NCBI GenBank assembly: GCA_011947345.1
Contig: JAAVTG010000491.1
Coordinates: 1-47,595 of the forward strand
Reading direction: 5' to 3'
Origin: Phytophthora quininea
Lineage: Eukaryota > Oomycota > Peronosporomycetes > Peronosporales > Peronosporaceae
DNA length: 47,595 nt
Shown: positions 21,347-32,289 of the stretch, piece after piece
How positions within the stretch are numbered: the stretch's first letter is position 1
Layout of the letters: each line of letters opens with the position of its first letter
Position numbers and translations under genes: made by a program
The notes under the pieces: model-generated
The model's database searches: none
Told to the model about the DNA's origin: nothing
The model's input: only the letters and a program-made list of their open reading frames with translations

Positions 21347-23463
21347 TCAAGCACTACGCGCCCGTAGTTCATTGAGTAACGTTCCATTCTCGAGACGAAT
21401 ACTCTCAAGGTCAGCAAGCACCTTGTCCAAGTGACTGGTACTATCCCGAGCTTCGAGCTGGGAGATCCAGTTCTGGAGATCGCGAGTCATGTTTTCTTTT
21501 CTACCAACGTCTCCAACGACTCTGATCAATTCGTCAAATAGCTCGCGCACCTGCGCAAACTTTCGGTAGCACTCTACATATGCGTCTGCTTTGCCACTGC
21601 TAGAGGTTTTGCTCTTGCTGGCAGCGCTGTAAAGTTTTTCCTCGGCCACAGCTTCGGTTCGCTTAAGCTTTTCTGAAGCAGAGTTCATCTGCTTTTGAAG
21701 GCCCTTAATATCCTCTAAAATCTTTGTGATATCCTGTTTCTGCTTGTGAACCTGCTTGATGATGTCCATGATCCGCGATGTGTACATATTGCGCGTCATG
21801 GGTCCTTCCGCGTCAGTAATAGAGTCCGTTTTCTTGACCAGTTTGGCCAGTTGCCGTTCCTGGATTTTCTCGAGCTCGCACACTCTCCATCTTGGAATGA
21901 ACGACACCAGTAAGCTCCAACATGTCGGATCGAAACGACTTCATTTCCCGAACGAGCTGTCGACACCAAGCCTTGCGGTTTGACTTTTGAGCTTCTAGTT
22001 GGCTCAGCTCCTTCAGTAATGGATCACGAGCAAGTTCCATCTCCTGGACTATCTTCGCTTTCTTTTCAGAGTTTGCTTGGCAAATCGCTTCCAGTTTTGC
22101 GATGTTTGCCTGTGCTTGCGGTAGCATTGCAACGAGTTGTTTTTGTCGTGCGAGGTGCTTTTGCATTTCCTGACCAGTGGTTTGAGTTTCAAGGACGTGC
22201 TGTTCGATCTCATGCAGCTCCGCTTGCTCATGTTGCAGCACTTTCTGCATTGCAGCAATGCGACGCTCAGTATCGTCCACTTGCTGTTGCACCTGCTCAA
22301 GTGTATCTTCCTCATTCTGTTGCGGAGGCTTGTCTCCACTTGCGGCAATACCTTCGTACACTCCACTTGACCCAGCAGACTCTGTTACTGTGCTAGAGCT
22401 CGGAACACCACCGCTGATGGTAGCGAGAGACGACGTTACTTCTGGACGTGAGCTGGTCGAGAACGCCTGGACCTTAGTTGTGGCAAAAGCATCATCCTCT
22501 GTCTCTGGATCTTGTAGGTGCAAAAACCTTCCCGCAGCATCAGTTTTAGGGGCCACCGACGATGTTTTCAACGCCGCTTGGTCAGTACCGTCTTCGGATA
22601 GTTCTTGCTGCACTTCCTCGAAGTCTTCCTCGTGAAGGACCATGGTAGACCCTCGTTTCGCGACTGTTAGCGCTTCCAAAAGCGATGTCGCTTTCACTGA
22701 GTCGCTGGGAAACCCTCAAACATCCTCTGACTTGACTTTCCGTGTATCCACGGCAGTTCGACTGTTGCTGTCCGCAAAGGAAGTCGCTGATACCCTTTCA
22801 GCCCGTCCACGTCTCGGTTTTTAAGCAGATAAAGCGACTTCTCTCGTTTCCAGGAACAGAAAACGTTGGCCAACTGCTCGTCGCTGAGATCGAATGTCGA
22901 CGCGTCTCCAACTACCGCCAACGTCTCGGAACTGTTTTCGTCCTCACTGTCTTCATCCAGACGAGACCTGGGCAGCTTCCCCACTAGCCACGACAGAATA
23001 TCCCTCGTCTCCTTCTCACTGGGGTATAGGAAGTGATTGTATCCACAGTCTCCTGCATAGCCCAGTTCCTGTAAAAAAAAGTGATAATGAGGTAGTATAG
23101 GAAATACTGTCTAAATATAAGAATACCTTGAGGATGTTGGCCAGTTGCGAGCCCACGCGATGCCGTGCAGCGACGCCTTTAATAGCAGTTGTCGTTGAAG
23201 GCAGAGTAAACGTCGTGGCGTCTTCTAACTGTGCTAGGAACTTGATGACGACAGTGATGAAGGCATCCGACGACAAGTTGGCCACGGACCAGGAGGAAGG
23301 TTCTTCGTCTTGTATCCTACGAGCCAGTGCACGACGACAAGTGAGAAGGGTATCGGTCGATAAAGAAACACCGCGCGCTTCTAACAAGCCGTCTACTTCC
23401 ACACCAGACGTACCAGCCATTCTGCTTCAGCGCCGACAAGATGAACGCATCCGCTTCCGCCAT
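21347..23463 (-). CDS. CCDC22: CCDC22 ortholog, Commander/CCC complex subunit
   Basis: Two exons (23463-23127 and 23068-21347) with a 58-nt intron encode about 686 aa. The start MAEADAFILSALKQ mirrors the animal CCDC22 N-terminus. The calponin-homology-like NN domain contains GYNHFLYPSEKETRDILSWL. The long C-terminal coiled coil includes MYTSRIMDIIKQVHKQKQDI, TKILEDIKGLQKQMNSASEK and AYVECYRKFAQVRELFDELI. CCDC22 pairs with CCDC93 and COMMD proteins in endosomal recycling. Frame breaks near 23440, 22715 (GGGG to GGG in FEGFP-SDS) and 21870 each preserve homology on both sides, and the corrected length is a whole number of codons. A TATAAAAAG run lies about 20 bp upstream of the start on the minus strand. 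Confidence 0.93.
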
Positions 23464-23507
23464 TTTTCTTAAACGCTTTTTATACGTCTGAGCAAAACAT
23501 ATTTTAT

Positions 23508-23532
23508 GGAAGGCTCCCAGTGGGCGCCTTCC
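23508..23532. repeat. Short inverted repeat (7-bp stem)
   Basis: GGAAGGC (23508-23514) pairs with GCCTTCC (23526-23532) around an 11-nt loop. It lies between the CCDC22 promoter and the Crypton remnant and may mark an old insertion edge. Confidence 0.4.
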
Positions 23533-23668
23533 ACAACCGTTCTAAAAGCGGTTTATGGTTGAACATGACAGTTTATCCGACTTCATTACGAGTTTGTATA
23601 CATCTTAAAAGCCAATGAAAGTTCAAATAGAAATTATCAACCAATCGCTACGCACCTGATCCCAAGTT

Positions 23669-25057
23669 TTGACGAATGACATGTCTGGAGAAAAGGCAAG
23701 TCGTGTAAGCCAGCAATTCCGACGTATCGGGTCGGAAAGCTCCGCCCAAGCTGCAATCTCGCTCACTCCGGACGTGCCGTTGTTGGAGGTCCTCGACCAC
23801 CCTGTTGAGTCTACTGGGCTCAGGCCACCGACGACAACAGGAGCAGAGACGGCCCCAACCATCTACTCCCACGTAAACCGCGTGCTGGACCGGATCGCTG
23901 CAGATGCTGGAGTCACTACAGCGCTGACGTCGCACTCCTTCCGGCGTGGCGGTGCTCAGCACGCCAACGGAAGCGATGAGCTCACGGCACGGTGGATCTC
24001 CGACCGAGGTGCCTGGAACATGAGCACAACAAACAAGGGGTTTAACTACATTTTCAACACCAGCAAAGAAGATCACAAGGTTAGCAAGATACTCAGTGGG
24101 CACGAGGCGAACGCATCTGTGGTGCTGCAAAACTTGACAGCATTCGACTCGAAGACGAGGAACACGATCTCCAGATTCCAGCACTTCCTGTTCACCACCT
24201 GCCACAACCTCCAAACCGCCCGCAACAACGTTAAGCAAGCTGTTCTCGACGTTCTCACCTCAAGTGTGATCTGCCACTACCCGTTGTTGAAGACCTTGAA
24301 CGCTGAAGCCCCTGCTGTCATGCGCATCGATGCCTGCGTTGCGGAGGCAGGATTCTCGTTCGCTGAATTACTAGCGTGGTCGTCACATCTTGCTAGTCCA
24401 GAGCCGCCCTGCGGTGATAGCACACCTTCACCTGCAAAGCCTACACCCCAGCAACCGACGAAACCAAGCGCAGAACAGAAGATCATCAATCACCAGGCTG
24501 CTGTGATTAACCACTTTATCGAGCACGTCCAGCGTCAAGATGCTCGCATGGACGCGCTTGAGGCTAAGCTGCAACCTCCTTCACGCAAACGAGACAAGCC
24601 GGCAACTAGCGCGCCCGATGTCAGTCAGATCAAGAAAAAGCAGCGCAGGTCAGCAGCGACTCACCTTCACGCGACTTGGTACGCTTGGTACGCTCAAGAA
24701 CCACCGATGTGGCGGGCACTGATCACGAAGCAGCAGCGACCCGAAGCCAAGCAGGTAGTTGCCTACATGAAGCTGTTCTTGGATGACGACTTTGTCCTCG
24801 ATACGACGGCAGCAAACTTCCGCGACCAGGTGCTATCCGTTGGAATCCGTGCGGAGAAGTCTGTCGCTGCCTTTCTCGACGAACATGGCATCTGCTCGCG
24901 TGGCTCCGGTGCCGTCCTTAAGCCCCTCCGTTCTCTTCACCGCTCTGGCGCGTTGAACTCCAAGATCGAGCGGCATGAACAGCTTCTGCAAACCCCTGGT
25001 ATCCAAGATCCTGCCCCCAGATACGCACAGAACATTTTGGAACAGATTAGCCGCTGA
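23669..25057 (+). CDS. Crypton-type tyrosine recombinase, C-terminal part
   Basis: An uninterrupted frame of 462 aa. The segment TSHSFRRGGAQHANGSDEL, followed by WISDRGAWNMSTTNKGFNYI and KILSGH, matches the catalytic region of the tyrosine recombinases of oomycete Cryptons. The H-x2-R-R-G motif supplies catalytic His and Arg. The upstream catalytic domain (first Arg and the SAM-like N-terminal domain) is missing, so the copy is 5'-truncated although this frame is clean. The C-terminal third is basic and includes KRDKPATSAPDVSQIKKKQR, probably DNA binding or nuclear. Cryptons have no terminal inverted repeats, so the element ends cannot be set. Confidence 0.8.
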   Translation: MTNDMSGEKASRVSQQFRRIGSESSAQAAISLTPDVPLLEVLDHPVESTGLRPPTTTGAETAPTIYSHVNRVLDRIAADAGVTTALTSHSFRRGGAQHANGSDELTARWISDRGAWNMSTTNKGFNYIFNTSKEDHKVSKILSGHEANASVVLQNLTAFDSKTRNTISRFQHFLFTTCHNLQTARNNVKQAVLDVLTSSVICHYPLLKTLNAEAPAVMRIDACVAEAGFSFAELLAWSSHLASPEPPCGDSTPSPAKPTPQQPTKPSAEQKIINHQAAVINHFIEHVQRQDARMDALEAKLQPPSRKRDKPATSAPDVSQIKKKQRRSAATHLHATWYAWYAQEPPMWRALITKQQRPEAKQVVAYMKLFLDDDFVLDTTAANFRDQVLSVGIRAEKSVAAFLDEHGICSRGSGAVLKPLRSLHRSGALNSKIERHEQLLQTPGIQDPAPRYAQNILEQISR

Positions 25058-25194
25058 ACACAGCCGAATACACGTTTAGTCTCCAGGTCAACTATAACAC
25101 CGAACACGCGCTGATGCCCATACATACGCGTCGCCACGCTCTTGCCCCCTCGTTTTCGATCGCCCTGCTTCTTCCACACACAAACGTAAGAGAT

Positions 25195-25260
25195 ACCTCA
25201 GGTGGGGTTCGAACTCAACGAACTTCCCTTCCGGGTGCTCTACCACTGAGCTACTGAGGT
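25195..25260 (-). other. tRNA-like element, possible SINE head
   Basis: On the minus strand ACCTCAG (25260-25254) and CTGAGGT (25201-25195) form a perfect 7-bp acceptor-like stem. A canonical A box TAGCTCAGTGGTAGAGC and a B box GTTCGAACCC are both present at tRNA-like spacing. The total of 66 nt is short: the anticodon arm is reduced to CCC-GGAA-GGG and the T stem pairs poorly. It is therefore not a working tRNA. It could be a tRNA-derived SINE head or a decayed tRNA gene. Confidence 0.6.
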
Positions 25261-25623
25261 GGGGGTTAGTAAGCTCAAGACAGAGGTATACTCGTTGGAG
25301 GCCCGAGGGGGAATTAACACCACCACAGTTCTTCGTGGCGGGCGACAACCCTGCTAGTCACGCCGTGTTCGGCACGACCCTCAATACACCCTCCTGGGCG
25401 GTCATTCGGGCACTGACACGCGTCGGCATGTTTCGCGTCGCCGAAGCCAGTCATTCGTGCCGGCGTATTTACTTTTTTCGAGTTTTTACGGAACTATATA
25501 CAATTTGTATAAGCACACTCATTTCAGCATTTCCCAATAGGTAACTTGAGTTTTGTATTCATACAAACTACTAGTGTGCGTCGGAAAGGTCGGCGGTCGG
25601 ATAAATTTTGGTATGGAAGATCG

Positions 25624-25644
25624 TTTAATGCTCGGGTTAGGGTT
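25624..25644 (+). repeat. Telomere-like dispersed motif, copy 1
   Basis: TTTAATG, one base, then TCGGGTTAGGGTT. The same 21-bp word with one mismatch recurs in the same orientation at 30394. The two copies bracket the Harbinger-like, DUF6818 and SET genes. Confidence 0.6.
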
Positions 25645-25781
25645 CGTCAAATCAGCTCGCTGGTCCCGCACCGGAGAAGTCCTCCCAAAACAGCGATAAA
25701 AGCCTTTAATCTGATTGGCTTCAACTGCCTCGTTTTGATATGAACGTGTAATTTACTGGTCTCTTTGAACGGGACACTATT

Positions 25782-27144
25782 TTGTACCCGTCGAGATCTT
25801 GGAAGGACGCGAAGATCGCCAGTTCAAGTTTGCAAGACACCGGGCAGCGCTCCATGCATGAGACTGCAGTGCTGCTGGTGCTGTCCGCGCACGCGCGTAG
25901 GCGAGAGTGCTCGAAAGTAGAGCTTCAGGAGCTGCGCAGGAGGCTTCATATAGAAATGATTCGCCATGAGCGGCGTCGATTGAATCGCGTGCGGCACTAC
26001 GCGACGGTGGACTGCCTGCCGGATCCACTCGACGCTGACTGGATGCAGTTTTGGCGTGGAGGGACCGACGAGAACTTCATCCACTACACCAGCTTGGACA
26101 GGTAAGATCGCCGGAGACACTGACACTAGTTGCAGTACTGACGCAGAGACTACATTGTTTTGCTGTAGGTCCTCATTTCAAGAGCTGCTGCGCCACTTCT
26201 CACAGTATTACCACCTGCCTGGCTACAGCCCAAAAGGAGGCCGCCCCCGAGGCTTGCGTACAAGCACCAGGCACTTGGCATTGTGTTGGTATTCTATGTT
26301 GATTTCCACTTCGCACGGACTGCATGCTCCTTCTTCTGTGTTCCCCGTTGACGATGAGTCGGGTGTTGAATGCCGCCGAAGAGGCCCTCAGCGAGGCCCT
26401 AGCAACTTTCCGGTCAGCCCGTATCACCTTGCCCTCGGGCGCTCGGCAACGGGCTCTTGCAAAGCTCACGGCCCTGCGCGAGCCTTTGTTGCAGTTCCCT
26501 TGGGGCTTTATCGACGGAAAAACCTCAAGGTATGAAAATCTAACTTCTTTTTTAAATGTTGTTGACACTAACAGCTACTTACGATCTAAACGTAGGTGTA
26601 TCAGCCTGCAGATCCCGATGTGCAAAACGCGTTCTACAATGGTTGGCTTCACGGGGTGTTTGTGACGGGGACACTGTGCTTCGCGGCGGACGGTCTCATC
26701 GTGTGGGATCGTCATAACTGCCCTGGAAGTTGGAATGACGCCGAAAATTGCGTTGAACTCCGGCAGAATCTGCTTGACCCTGAATTATGCCCGGACATGA
26801 GGTTTGGTGTGGTAGCTGACAGTCCCTTCCCGTGCTCCGGGCGAATGACAGGCCGAATTCTCACTCCACTTAAAGATGGGGATTTGGGTCGGCTTGTGCC
26901 GTCGGTCCGTACATCCGCGAAGCGATTGTCCAGTGCAATCACATCGATTCGGCAAGCTGCAGAATGGGGCATGGGATCTGTCGAGAAAGTTTACAAGCGT
27001 CTACTTCTGCCACTACCAGCCGACAAAACAATGCGCTCACTAAGACTTGACAACATGTTTCGCCTGTCGAACTATCGAGATCGCTCGTTAGAAATTAGTC
27101 AGATCCGTACGACGTATTTTTACGGAGTTGAAGACAATTTGTAA
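25782..27144 (+). pseudogene. PIF/Harbinger-like DDE transposase (DDE_Tnp_4), broken
   Basis: Exons are separated by introns at 26101-26168 (GTAAGA...TGTAG) and about 26530-26594 (GTATGA...CGTAG). Recognisable parts are SSFQELLRHFSQYYHLPGY, LTMSRVLNAAEEALSEALA and FPWGFIDGKNLK (first D). After the second intron come QPADPDVQNAFYNGWLHGVF, RHNCPGSWNDAENC (second D) and RQAAEWGMGSVEKVYKRL (third acidic residue, E). Two frame breaks lie at about 26265 and 26345. The fold is that of DDE superfamily 4 endonucleases used by PIF/Harbinger elements. The first exon (25782-26100) contains the family's basic N-terminal region. Confidence 0.82.
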
Positions 27145-27200
27145 ACAATGTCAATTGATCGTGTTCACAGCCTAATGAATTGCTTGCTGGTCGAGTGTTC

Positions 27201-28690
27201 CTACTTCTTGTGAATGCCAGCGAACATGAGCATCATCTGCTCATGTCGGGTATTGGCCTCCTCTCGATCTAGCCCCATGCTCTCTTCATAGCGACGGCGG
27301 CTCTCCTCGCGGTCCCTGTCCTGCTGCTCCAGCCTCATCAGCTCAAGCCGGCGTCGCTCCTCGCGTTCCTGTTAGGCCTCGTCCTGCTCCCGCTTCCGCT
27401 GCGTCTCGGCGGCAGCGGCCACCTCGCGTCGAACGCGGTCTCGCTCTTTACGATCTCGGCGCTCTGCGGCTTCTCGGTCTTCGCGCTCTTCACGACGGCG
27501 CTTTTCGTCGGCTGCTGCCTTCCTTTCAGCTTCCTCCCTGAACATCAGCATCAGCTCCATTATCTCACTTCGACCCGACGCTTCCTGCTTCTCCGCGGCC
27601 GATAGGCTCCTTTCCAAGTCTGACAGCTTGCGTGCAGTCCTAACACGTTTGGTTTTTGTGTAGGTGCTATCCACCAACTGCGCGGTGGACTCGCTTAAAT
27701 ATCTCTTCGTTAGCTGCGCGATATTATCGCGGACAACGCAGAGGTCCTGTCCGCCCAATCGCGCCGACATGGTTGATTTTGGGATTTGACTTTTGCTCTT
27801 GCTCGTCCACAGCGGCCCTCGCAGGGTTACGCTTTAGCGGAGTTCGCGACGGACTCGTGACGGTATCACGGCACGCGGGTTTGGACTGTTTCGGCTGGCC
27901 GGCTGCCTTTCGTGTCGACGTGGGGGTCCGCGGCTCGGCAGACTTGCTTCTTGTTGCTCGACGCGGTGTTTCCTCGCCAGTAGCCCCACGACGCCCGGTA
28001 TTCGCGCTGCCTCCGACGTCGCGAACACCCGTAGCCACTTCAGTGCCTTTGTCTTTGAGATCTTTTTCTCCCTCTTGCGAGTCGGACAATCCCAGCTCTG
28101 CTGTCACGCTCATGCCGATTACACTGCCGTCACGCATCTGGATGACACCAGACACATGGGTAAAAGCCGAGACATGGTCCACCTCATGCTCTTCAGCGAG
28201 CGATGCATAACGATTCGAATCCAGCTCATCATCGTCCGAACCGGCGGCACATGTCTTCATCCTCTTGCTGTCCCAAACGGTTCGCCGCGCGCTTTTCCTT
28301 CTCCTCGCGCCTCATTTCCTTGATGGTCTTGTCGGCCTGGAGTCTAGCGGACTTGGCTACCTGTCGAAGCAACGAGGCGTCGTCCTTCCCGTCGTCTAGT
28401 CCGTCATCCAGAGTCCGCACAGAGGTGTCCTCGTCCACCTCTTTTGCACCTGCTGCACCAGCGCAATGTGTGTGGCAACAGCAGTCGTACCTGAAGGCTT
28501 CGGAGTGGCTGCGACCTCTTTAAACTTGCGTTTAAGCGATCCAGCGTCGCGGTCTGGCCACGTTCGCGGGCGGCCTATGTCAAATACCTCTTTGACACGC
28601 GCCCACTGCTTCGAGCCTAGTGGTTTCAGCTGCTGGACAACAAGACACAGCATGACGATCTCATGCTTGGTGTAGTTGCGGTATCCGACT
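27201..28690 (-). pseudogene. DUF6818 (Myb/SANT-like) protein, broken
   Basis: On the minus strand, GYRNYTKHEIVMLCLVVQQL followed by KPLGSKQWARVKEVF and RDAGSLKRKFKEV is the DUF6818 trihelix-like DNA-binding domain common in Phytophthora repeats. The rest is a charged linker (DDDELDSNRYASLAEEHEVD) and a long Arg/Glu-rich coiled coil ending AGIHKK. Frame changes occur near 28440, 28250 and 27770, and a TAA at 27372 interrupts the coiled coil. It is convergent with the Harbinger-like transposase 57 bp away. PIF/Harbinger elements normally carry such a Myb-like second protein, needed for transposition, so the two probably belong to one element. Confidence 0.78.
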
Positions 28691-28894
28691 GCTCTCCCTT
28701 AAGCATTTAAGCAAAAGAAGCACACACTCGTTAGAACCAGAAGAACAAAGCCTAAGCTGCTGATAGCTCACCCTTCTCATCTTCCTCCCCTTTCCAGTAA
28801 GATTTTGAAATAACACAAGTCAATTTGCTTAGGTTTTGTATCGACCTTTCTCCCTACAATTTTCAAGTGATATGCACCGCACCTCGCGATACAA

Positions 28895-30095
28895 CTAGCA
28901 AGTATTTTGATCCACACTCTGCGACTCCGTCCTACAGGTGCTGCAGGTGGCGGTGCTGGCACCCCACCATCCACAGCGGCAAATAGACCAGGGCTGGTCG
29001 CCATAGGAGACCGTTATCTCCTCGCCCGGCAGCAGAGCGCGCAGTGCAACGGCAACTACAGTCAGCTGGTCTCCGATCTGCACCTCTTGAAAGCGGCAGT
29101 TAGGATCACAGTGGCGATTCAGAAACCTCATTTTCCCACCGCACCATAGCGTGTCGATGCCGAGGCTCTTCTCTTCAGTCGAGCGCGTTGCCAGCAGCAT
29201 CCTGTACCCGTTGTCAGTAGCCGCACGGCTTGCCACATCTCCGAGCTCCAGCAGACGGCCGAAGTACTCGCCCACAACTTCGCCCTCGGGAATGAGACCC
29301 GAAGTGACAATGCCGTACTCGCCGGTGGAAGGGCTGCAACTGAGGACAAGATTGGGGTTCTCACGAAGCGAGTTCCCACAGTCCCCCTTGAAGGCACAAT
29401 TGTCGGACCTGCAGAACCCGTTTGCCAAGGTGTTCTTGCACGTGAGGGCACTGCATCTCTGCAAGCACACACCTTCACTTTACAGGAACGTCCTGGAACG
29501 CCCAATTGCTTGGGTTGCGATGCTTGGAGATGAAGTCGACAAATATTGGCCATGCAGCTGGCTTTAGCGACGTAGTTGGAGCTGGCGACTGGCAAATAGC
29601 GCCTCGAGAAGTTGTTCGTGGAGACTGGGTCAACGTTTCCTGCGAGCTGCGCCCGCTGTCTTGTTGTGGACGCGGCGTAGAAAAACCCTCACCAGGCTGG
29701 CTGCTACACTGTGAGAGCCGCCGTGTGCCGTCCGACGGGTAATCAGATTGGGTCGAGCACGACGCGTACGTGGGTGTGTAGGAACTGGTTAGTGTGGCGC
29801 GCTTCTCATCGCAGCCGGCGTCACGGACAGCACCAAGCGTGACTTCGTCGGTGACCTTACGGGGCTGTTGCAAGCCACGAGGAGCTGGCCCCGAGTGCGC
29901 GTGCGGCCTTATCCCCACGGACATCGCCTCTGCACTTGACCCCTTCGTCCTCGCAGTCACTGCTGGTGGGATTGACGTCGTCTCGACGGCGCCGATCTTG
30001 GCAATCTTGGAACGCTTCCTGGGCGTATCGCTGCCCGAGTCGTCACGGATGTTGGCCTCACCGTGCTGCCTCTTGCGTTTGTTGTGTTGGGTCAT
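28895..30095 (-). CDS. SET-domain protein with AWS-like and post-SET cysteines
   Basis: About 399 aa after one frame correction near 29475. Residues 1-205 are basic and disordered (MTQHNKRKRQHGEAN at the start, then Ser/Pro-rich). A cysteine-rich AWS-like segment follows: VCLQRCSALTCKN, FCRSDNCAFKGDCGN. The SET domain shows GEYGIVTSGLIPEGEVVGEY, MRFLNRHCDPNCRF, PGEEITVSYGDQPW and a post-SET CRCGWW. The expected NHSC-x-PNC motif is changed to NRHC-DPNC, while the methyl-transfer YG is kept. Such enzymes methylate histone lysines. Its position inside a transposon cluster suggests a transposon-carried SET gene, which is inference. An open frame extends upstream to 30365, but without protein-like codon use. 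Confidence 0.75.
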
Positions 30096-30334
30096 GCTTC
30101 TGACACAAAACGCTTCATTAGAACTCACTACCAAACCCCACTGAAGACTTACACTGCAGTCTGTTCTCTCGCTGGTGCTGCGAGTTCGAAAGTGACAGCA
30201 AAACCCAAAAGCGCGGGCTTTCGCGCCTCCAGAAGATCTCGAATTCAAACCGGTTGCTGGATTTGGGCGTTGAAGTTGTCCTCTGAGGGACGCATAAAAC
30301 ATCAAAGTAAAACATAAACACGCTGACGGTTTGA

Positions 30335-30414
30335 TCGCATTAAACACATAGGCGATCAAAATCACCGATTAATATTTGTCGTTTAATGCGACTTTTAATG
30401 ATCGGGTTAGGGTT
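30335..30414. repeat. 11-bp inverted repeat and telomere-like motif copy 2
   Basis: TCGCATTAAAC (30335-30345) and its reverse complement GTTTAATGCGA (30381-30391) frame a 35-nt AT-rich spacer. Immediately after it, 30394-30414 repeats the 21-bp telomere-like word seen at 25624 with one mismatch. Confidence 0.6.
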
Positions 30415-30585
30415 GCATAAAACGGTTTAATAATAGTAATGGAACCCGCCGAATTGTCGGCAACGTTGTCTTCGTTTTAATCGATCGTTCCCATCGAACC
30501 ACGCCACTACGGAAGGTGTCGATAGCAAGGTCAACCGACAAGGTTGAAAGGAATACATTCACATAACAAAAACTTCAGGCAGAGG

Positions 30586-30988
30586 TCAGCACATAAAAGA
30601 CCATTTCTGTTTCCGCTGGAACTCGACGCTGGGAGCCAACACTGCAATTGTCACTGTTCGAGAGATTGTAGCGCAGCATCGAGTCGCGGAAACCCGACTT
30701 GCTAGCGACAGCCGTCGTGCTTTCTTCAGCGCAATTTGGGGCGAAGGATCACAGCGCAGCAGGGAGTTGATCTTCGTTGCGATTCCTGAAGTTTTGGTAC
30801 CAGCCAGTTGAGGCTTTGAAGGCAGAAGCATCGGATCGTTCGCGATCCTTCTCCGCGACCCACTCGTACGAGACGCACTCTCCCGACTGGACCCTCGCGT
30901 TGATCAGCTCCACCAAAGCCTTTGGGTGCGGATTACTTCTGAGTGCCAACATGCGGACTTCCGAGCGGGTCGGCGAGGTAGCGGACAT
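30586..30988 (-). other. Short minus-strand ORF pair with TATA box, unrecognised
   Basis: The minus strand reads CGTATAAAAGGAG about 10-20 bp before an ATG at 30988. This opens MSATSPTRSEVRMLALRSNP and continues to VAEKDRERSDAS and WYQNFRNRNEDQ. After a frame change near 30765 a second open frame continues to 30586. The helical, charged sequence with W-x2-N-x3-R recalls the N-terminal DNA-binding part of CENP-B or pogo-type transposases, but the match is weak. Probably a transposon fragment. Confidence 0.4.
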
Positions 30989-31244
30989 TCGTGCTCCTTT
31001 TATACGACGGCGGACATATGCGCGTCCTCGCTTTTACACAGAGAACATTTGAGTGGTAGAGGACTTGTGAGTGCAACATGTAGTGTAGCAGACGGAATCT
31101 TGAATGGTCGCGAAGAAGCAGATTTGCGTCGCGTGAGTTGCTACGAATATTGTGGAAGAACGCTTATCCTCCAACCAGTTTTAGTGGAGTAGTTTCTCGA
31201 ATTTGCCCTCACACCACTTCCAATTTTGCTCAACGACAGTCACG

Positions 31245-32250
31245 ATGGCTAGTGAGGACACTCATGTGGCCTCATCCGATTCCGACCGCAACGATGAAGA
31301 GTCTCAAGACCAAGAGCAGTTGCAATCAGAGGGCTATTTGGTTCTTGGTGGGTTTTCATCCTTCGAACAAGCTGTCATTTTCGTGGACAACCACTCCTCG
31401 CACCGACTTAAAGTCTACCATAAATCCGAAAGAGTTGATGCCAAGAGTACCACGCATCACTGCGCGTCGCACGAGTGCTGTACGTACTTCTTAGGTCTGT
31501 ACTCTCAAGGCAACACGCACACGCTAGAAGCAACTGGAGATCATGTGTCGGCAACGTCTACGGTGGCCAAGATAGGTATAAATCGAGCTATTCTCGGAGA
31601 AGTCGATAGCCTCTTGAAAGGCAATGGTCCTAAAGCTTGTCTTGTGCTGCTAGAGGAAGTGTGTGCCAAACGCCCAGAAAGCTGAAGTTTATGCCAACGG
31701 AGAAGCAGTTGAAAAACCGAAAGCAATATATTTGAACAAGCTCGCTGCAGGTGGGTCCTAAAAGTAAGTTTTGTTTCGGTGTAGTACTAATATTTTTATC
31801 TCCAATGTCCAGGCAAGACCGTTCGAACCTATGCAGATCTATTGGAGTGGGCTGATGCACGCCTATGCGACACAAAGGTTGCGTTTTTAGGAGGAAACGC
31901 GGGCTCATTTCCTCTGGAAACCGATCGATTTGAATTTGCCGACGTACCATCGGCTACCCAAAATGAGGTCATTGTCCTGGGGTGCTTTTCTGATGTATCG
32001 GATCCTTGTTGCATGGGGTTGGTGTGTTCTTCGTGAAAGATTTTCCGAAATGTTGCGTAGTCAATATGCGGACAAGATGATGAAGGCGTTCTTGGAGTAA
32101 CTGATGGCACGTACAAGGTGCACTTTGGTGGGTGGACGTTGGTCTGCTTCGGTACTGCTGTCGTTGCGTTCGATCGGCAGAAGTACGTGCATCACTACGT
32201 TCCGTAGGCCTACATGTTTGTGAAGTCTGAGAGTGAGTGACCCTACACTG
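31245..32250 (+). pseudogene. Mutator-like (MULE) transposase, 5' part, broken
   Basis: The first frame starts MASEDTHVASSDSD and includes THHCASHECCTYFLGLY, a WRKY/FLYWCH-like C-H zinc motif, then KIGINRAILGEVDSLLKGNG as in MULE N-terminal regions. It stops at 31683. The homology continues after frame changes and a possible intron as TYADLLEWADARLCDTKVA, NEVIVLGCFSDVSD, GVLGVTDGTYKVHFGGWTLV (first catalytic D) and AFDRQKYVHHYVP. A TAG then interrupts before AYMFVKSES. The remaining catalytic domain is absent. The copy is dead and truncated at its 3' side. Confidence 0.72.
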
Positions 32251-32289
32251 AGATGTTTTCGATTGTCCGCCAACAATGTTGTCTCTACG

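Noticed and set aside
25195..25260. Functional tRNA gene
   Set aside because: Total length is 66 nt, the anticodon arm cannot form a 5-bp stem with a 7-nt loop, and the T stem has mismatches.
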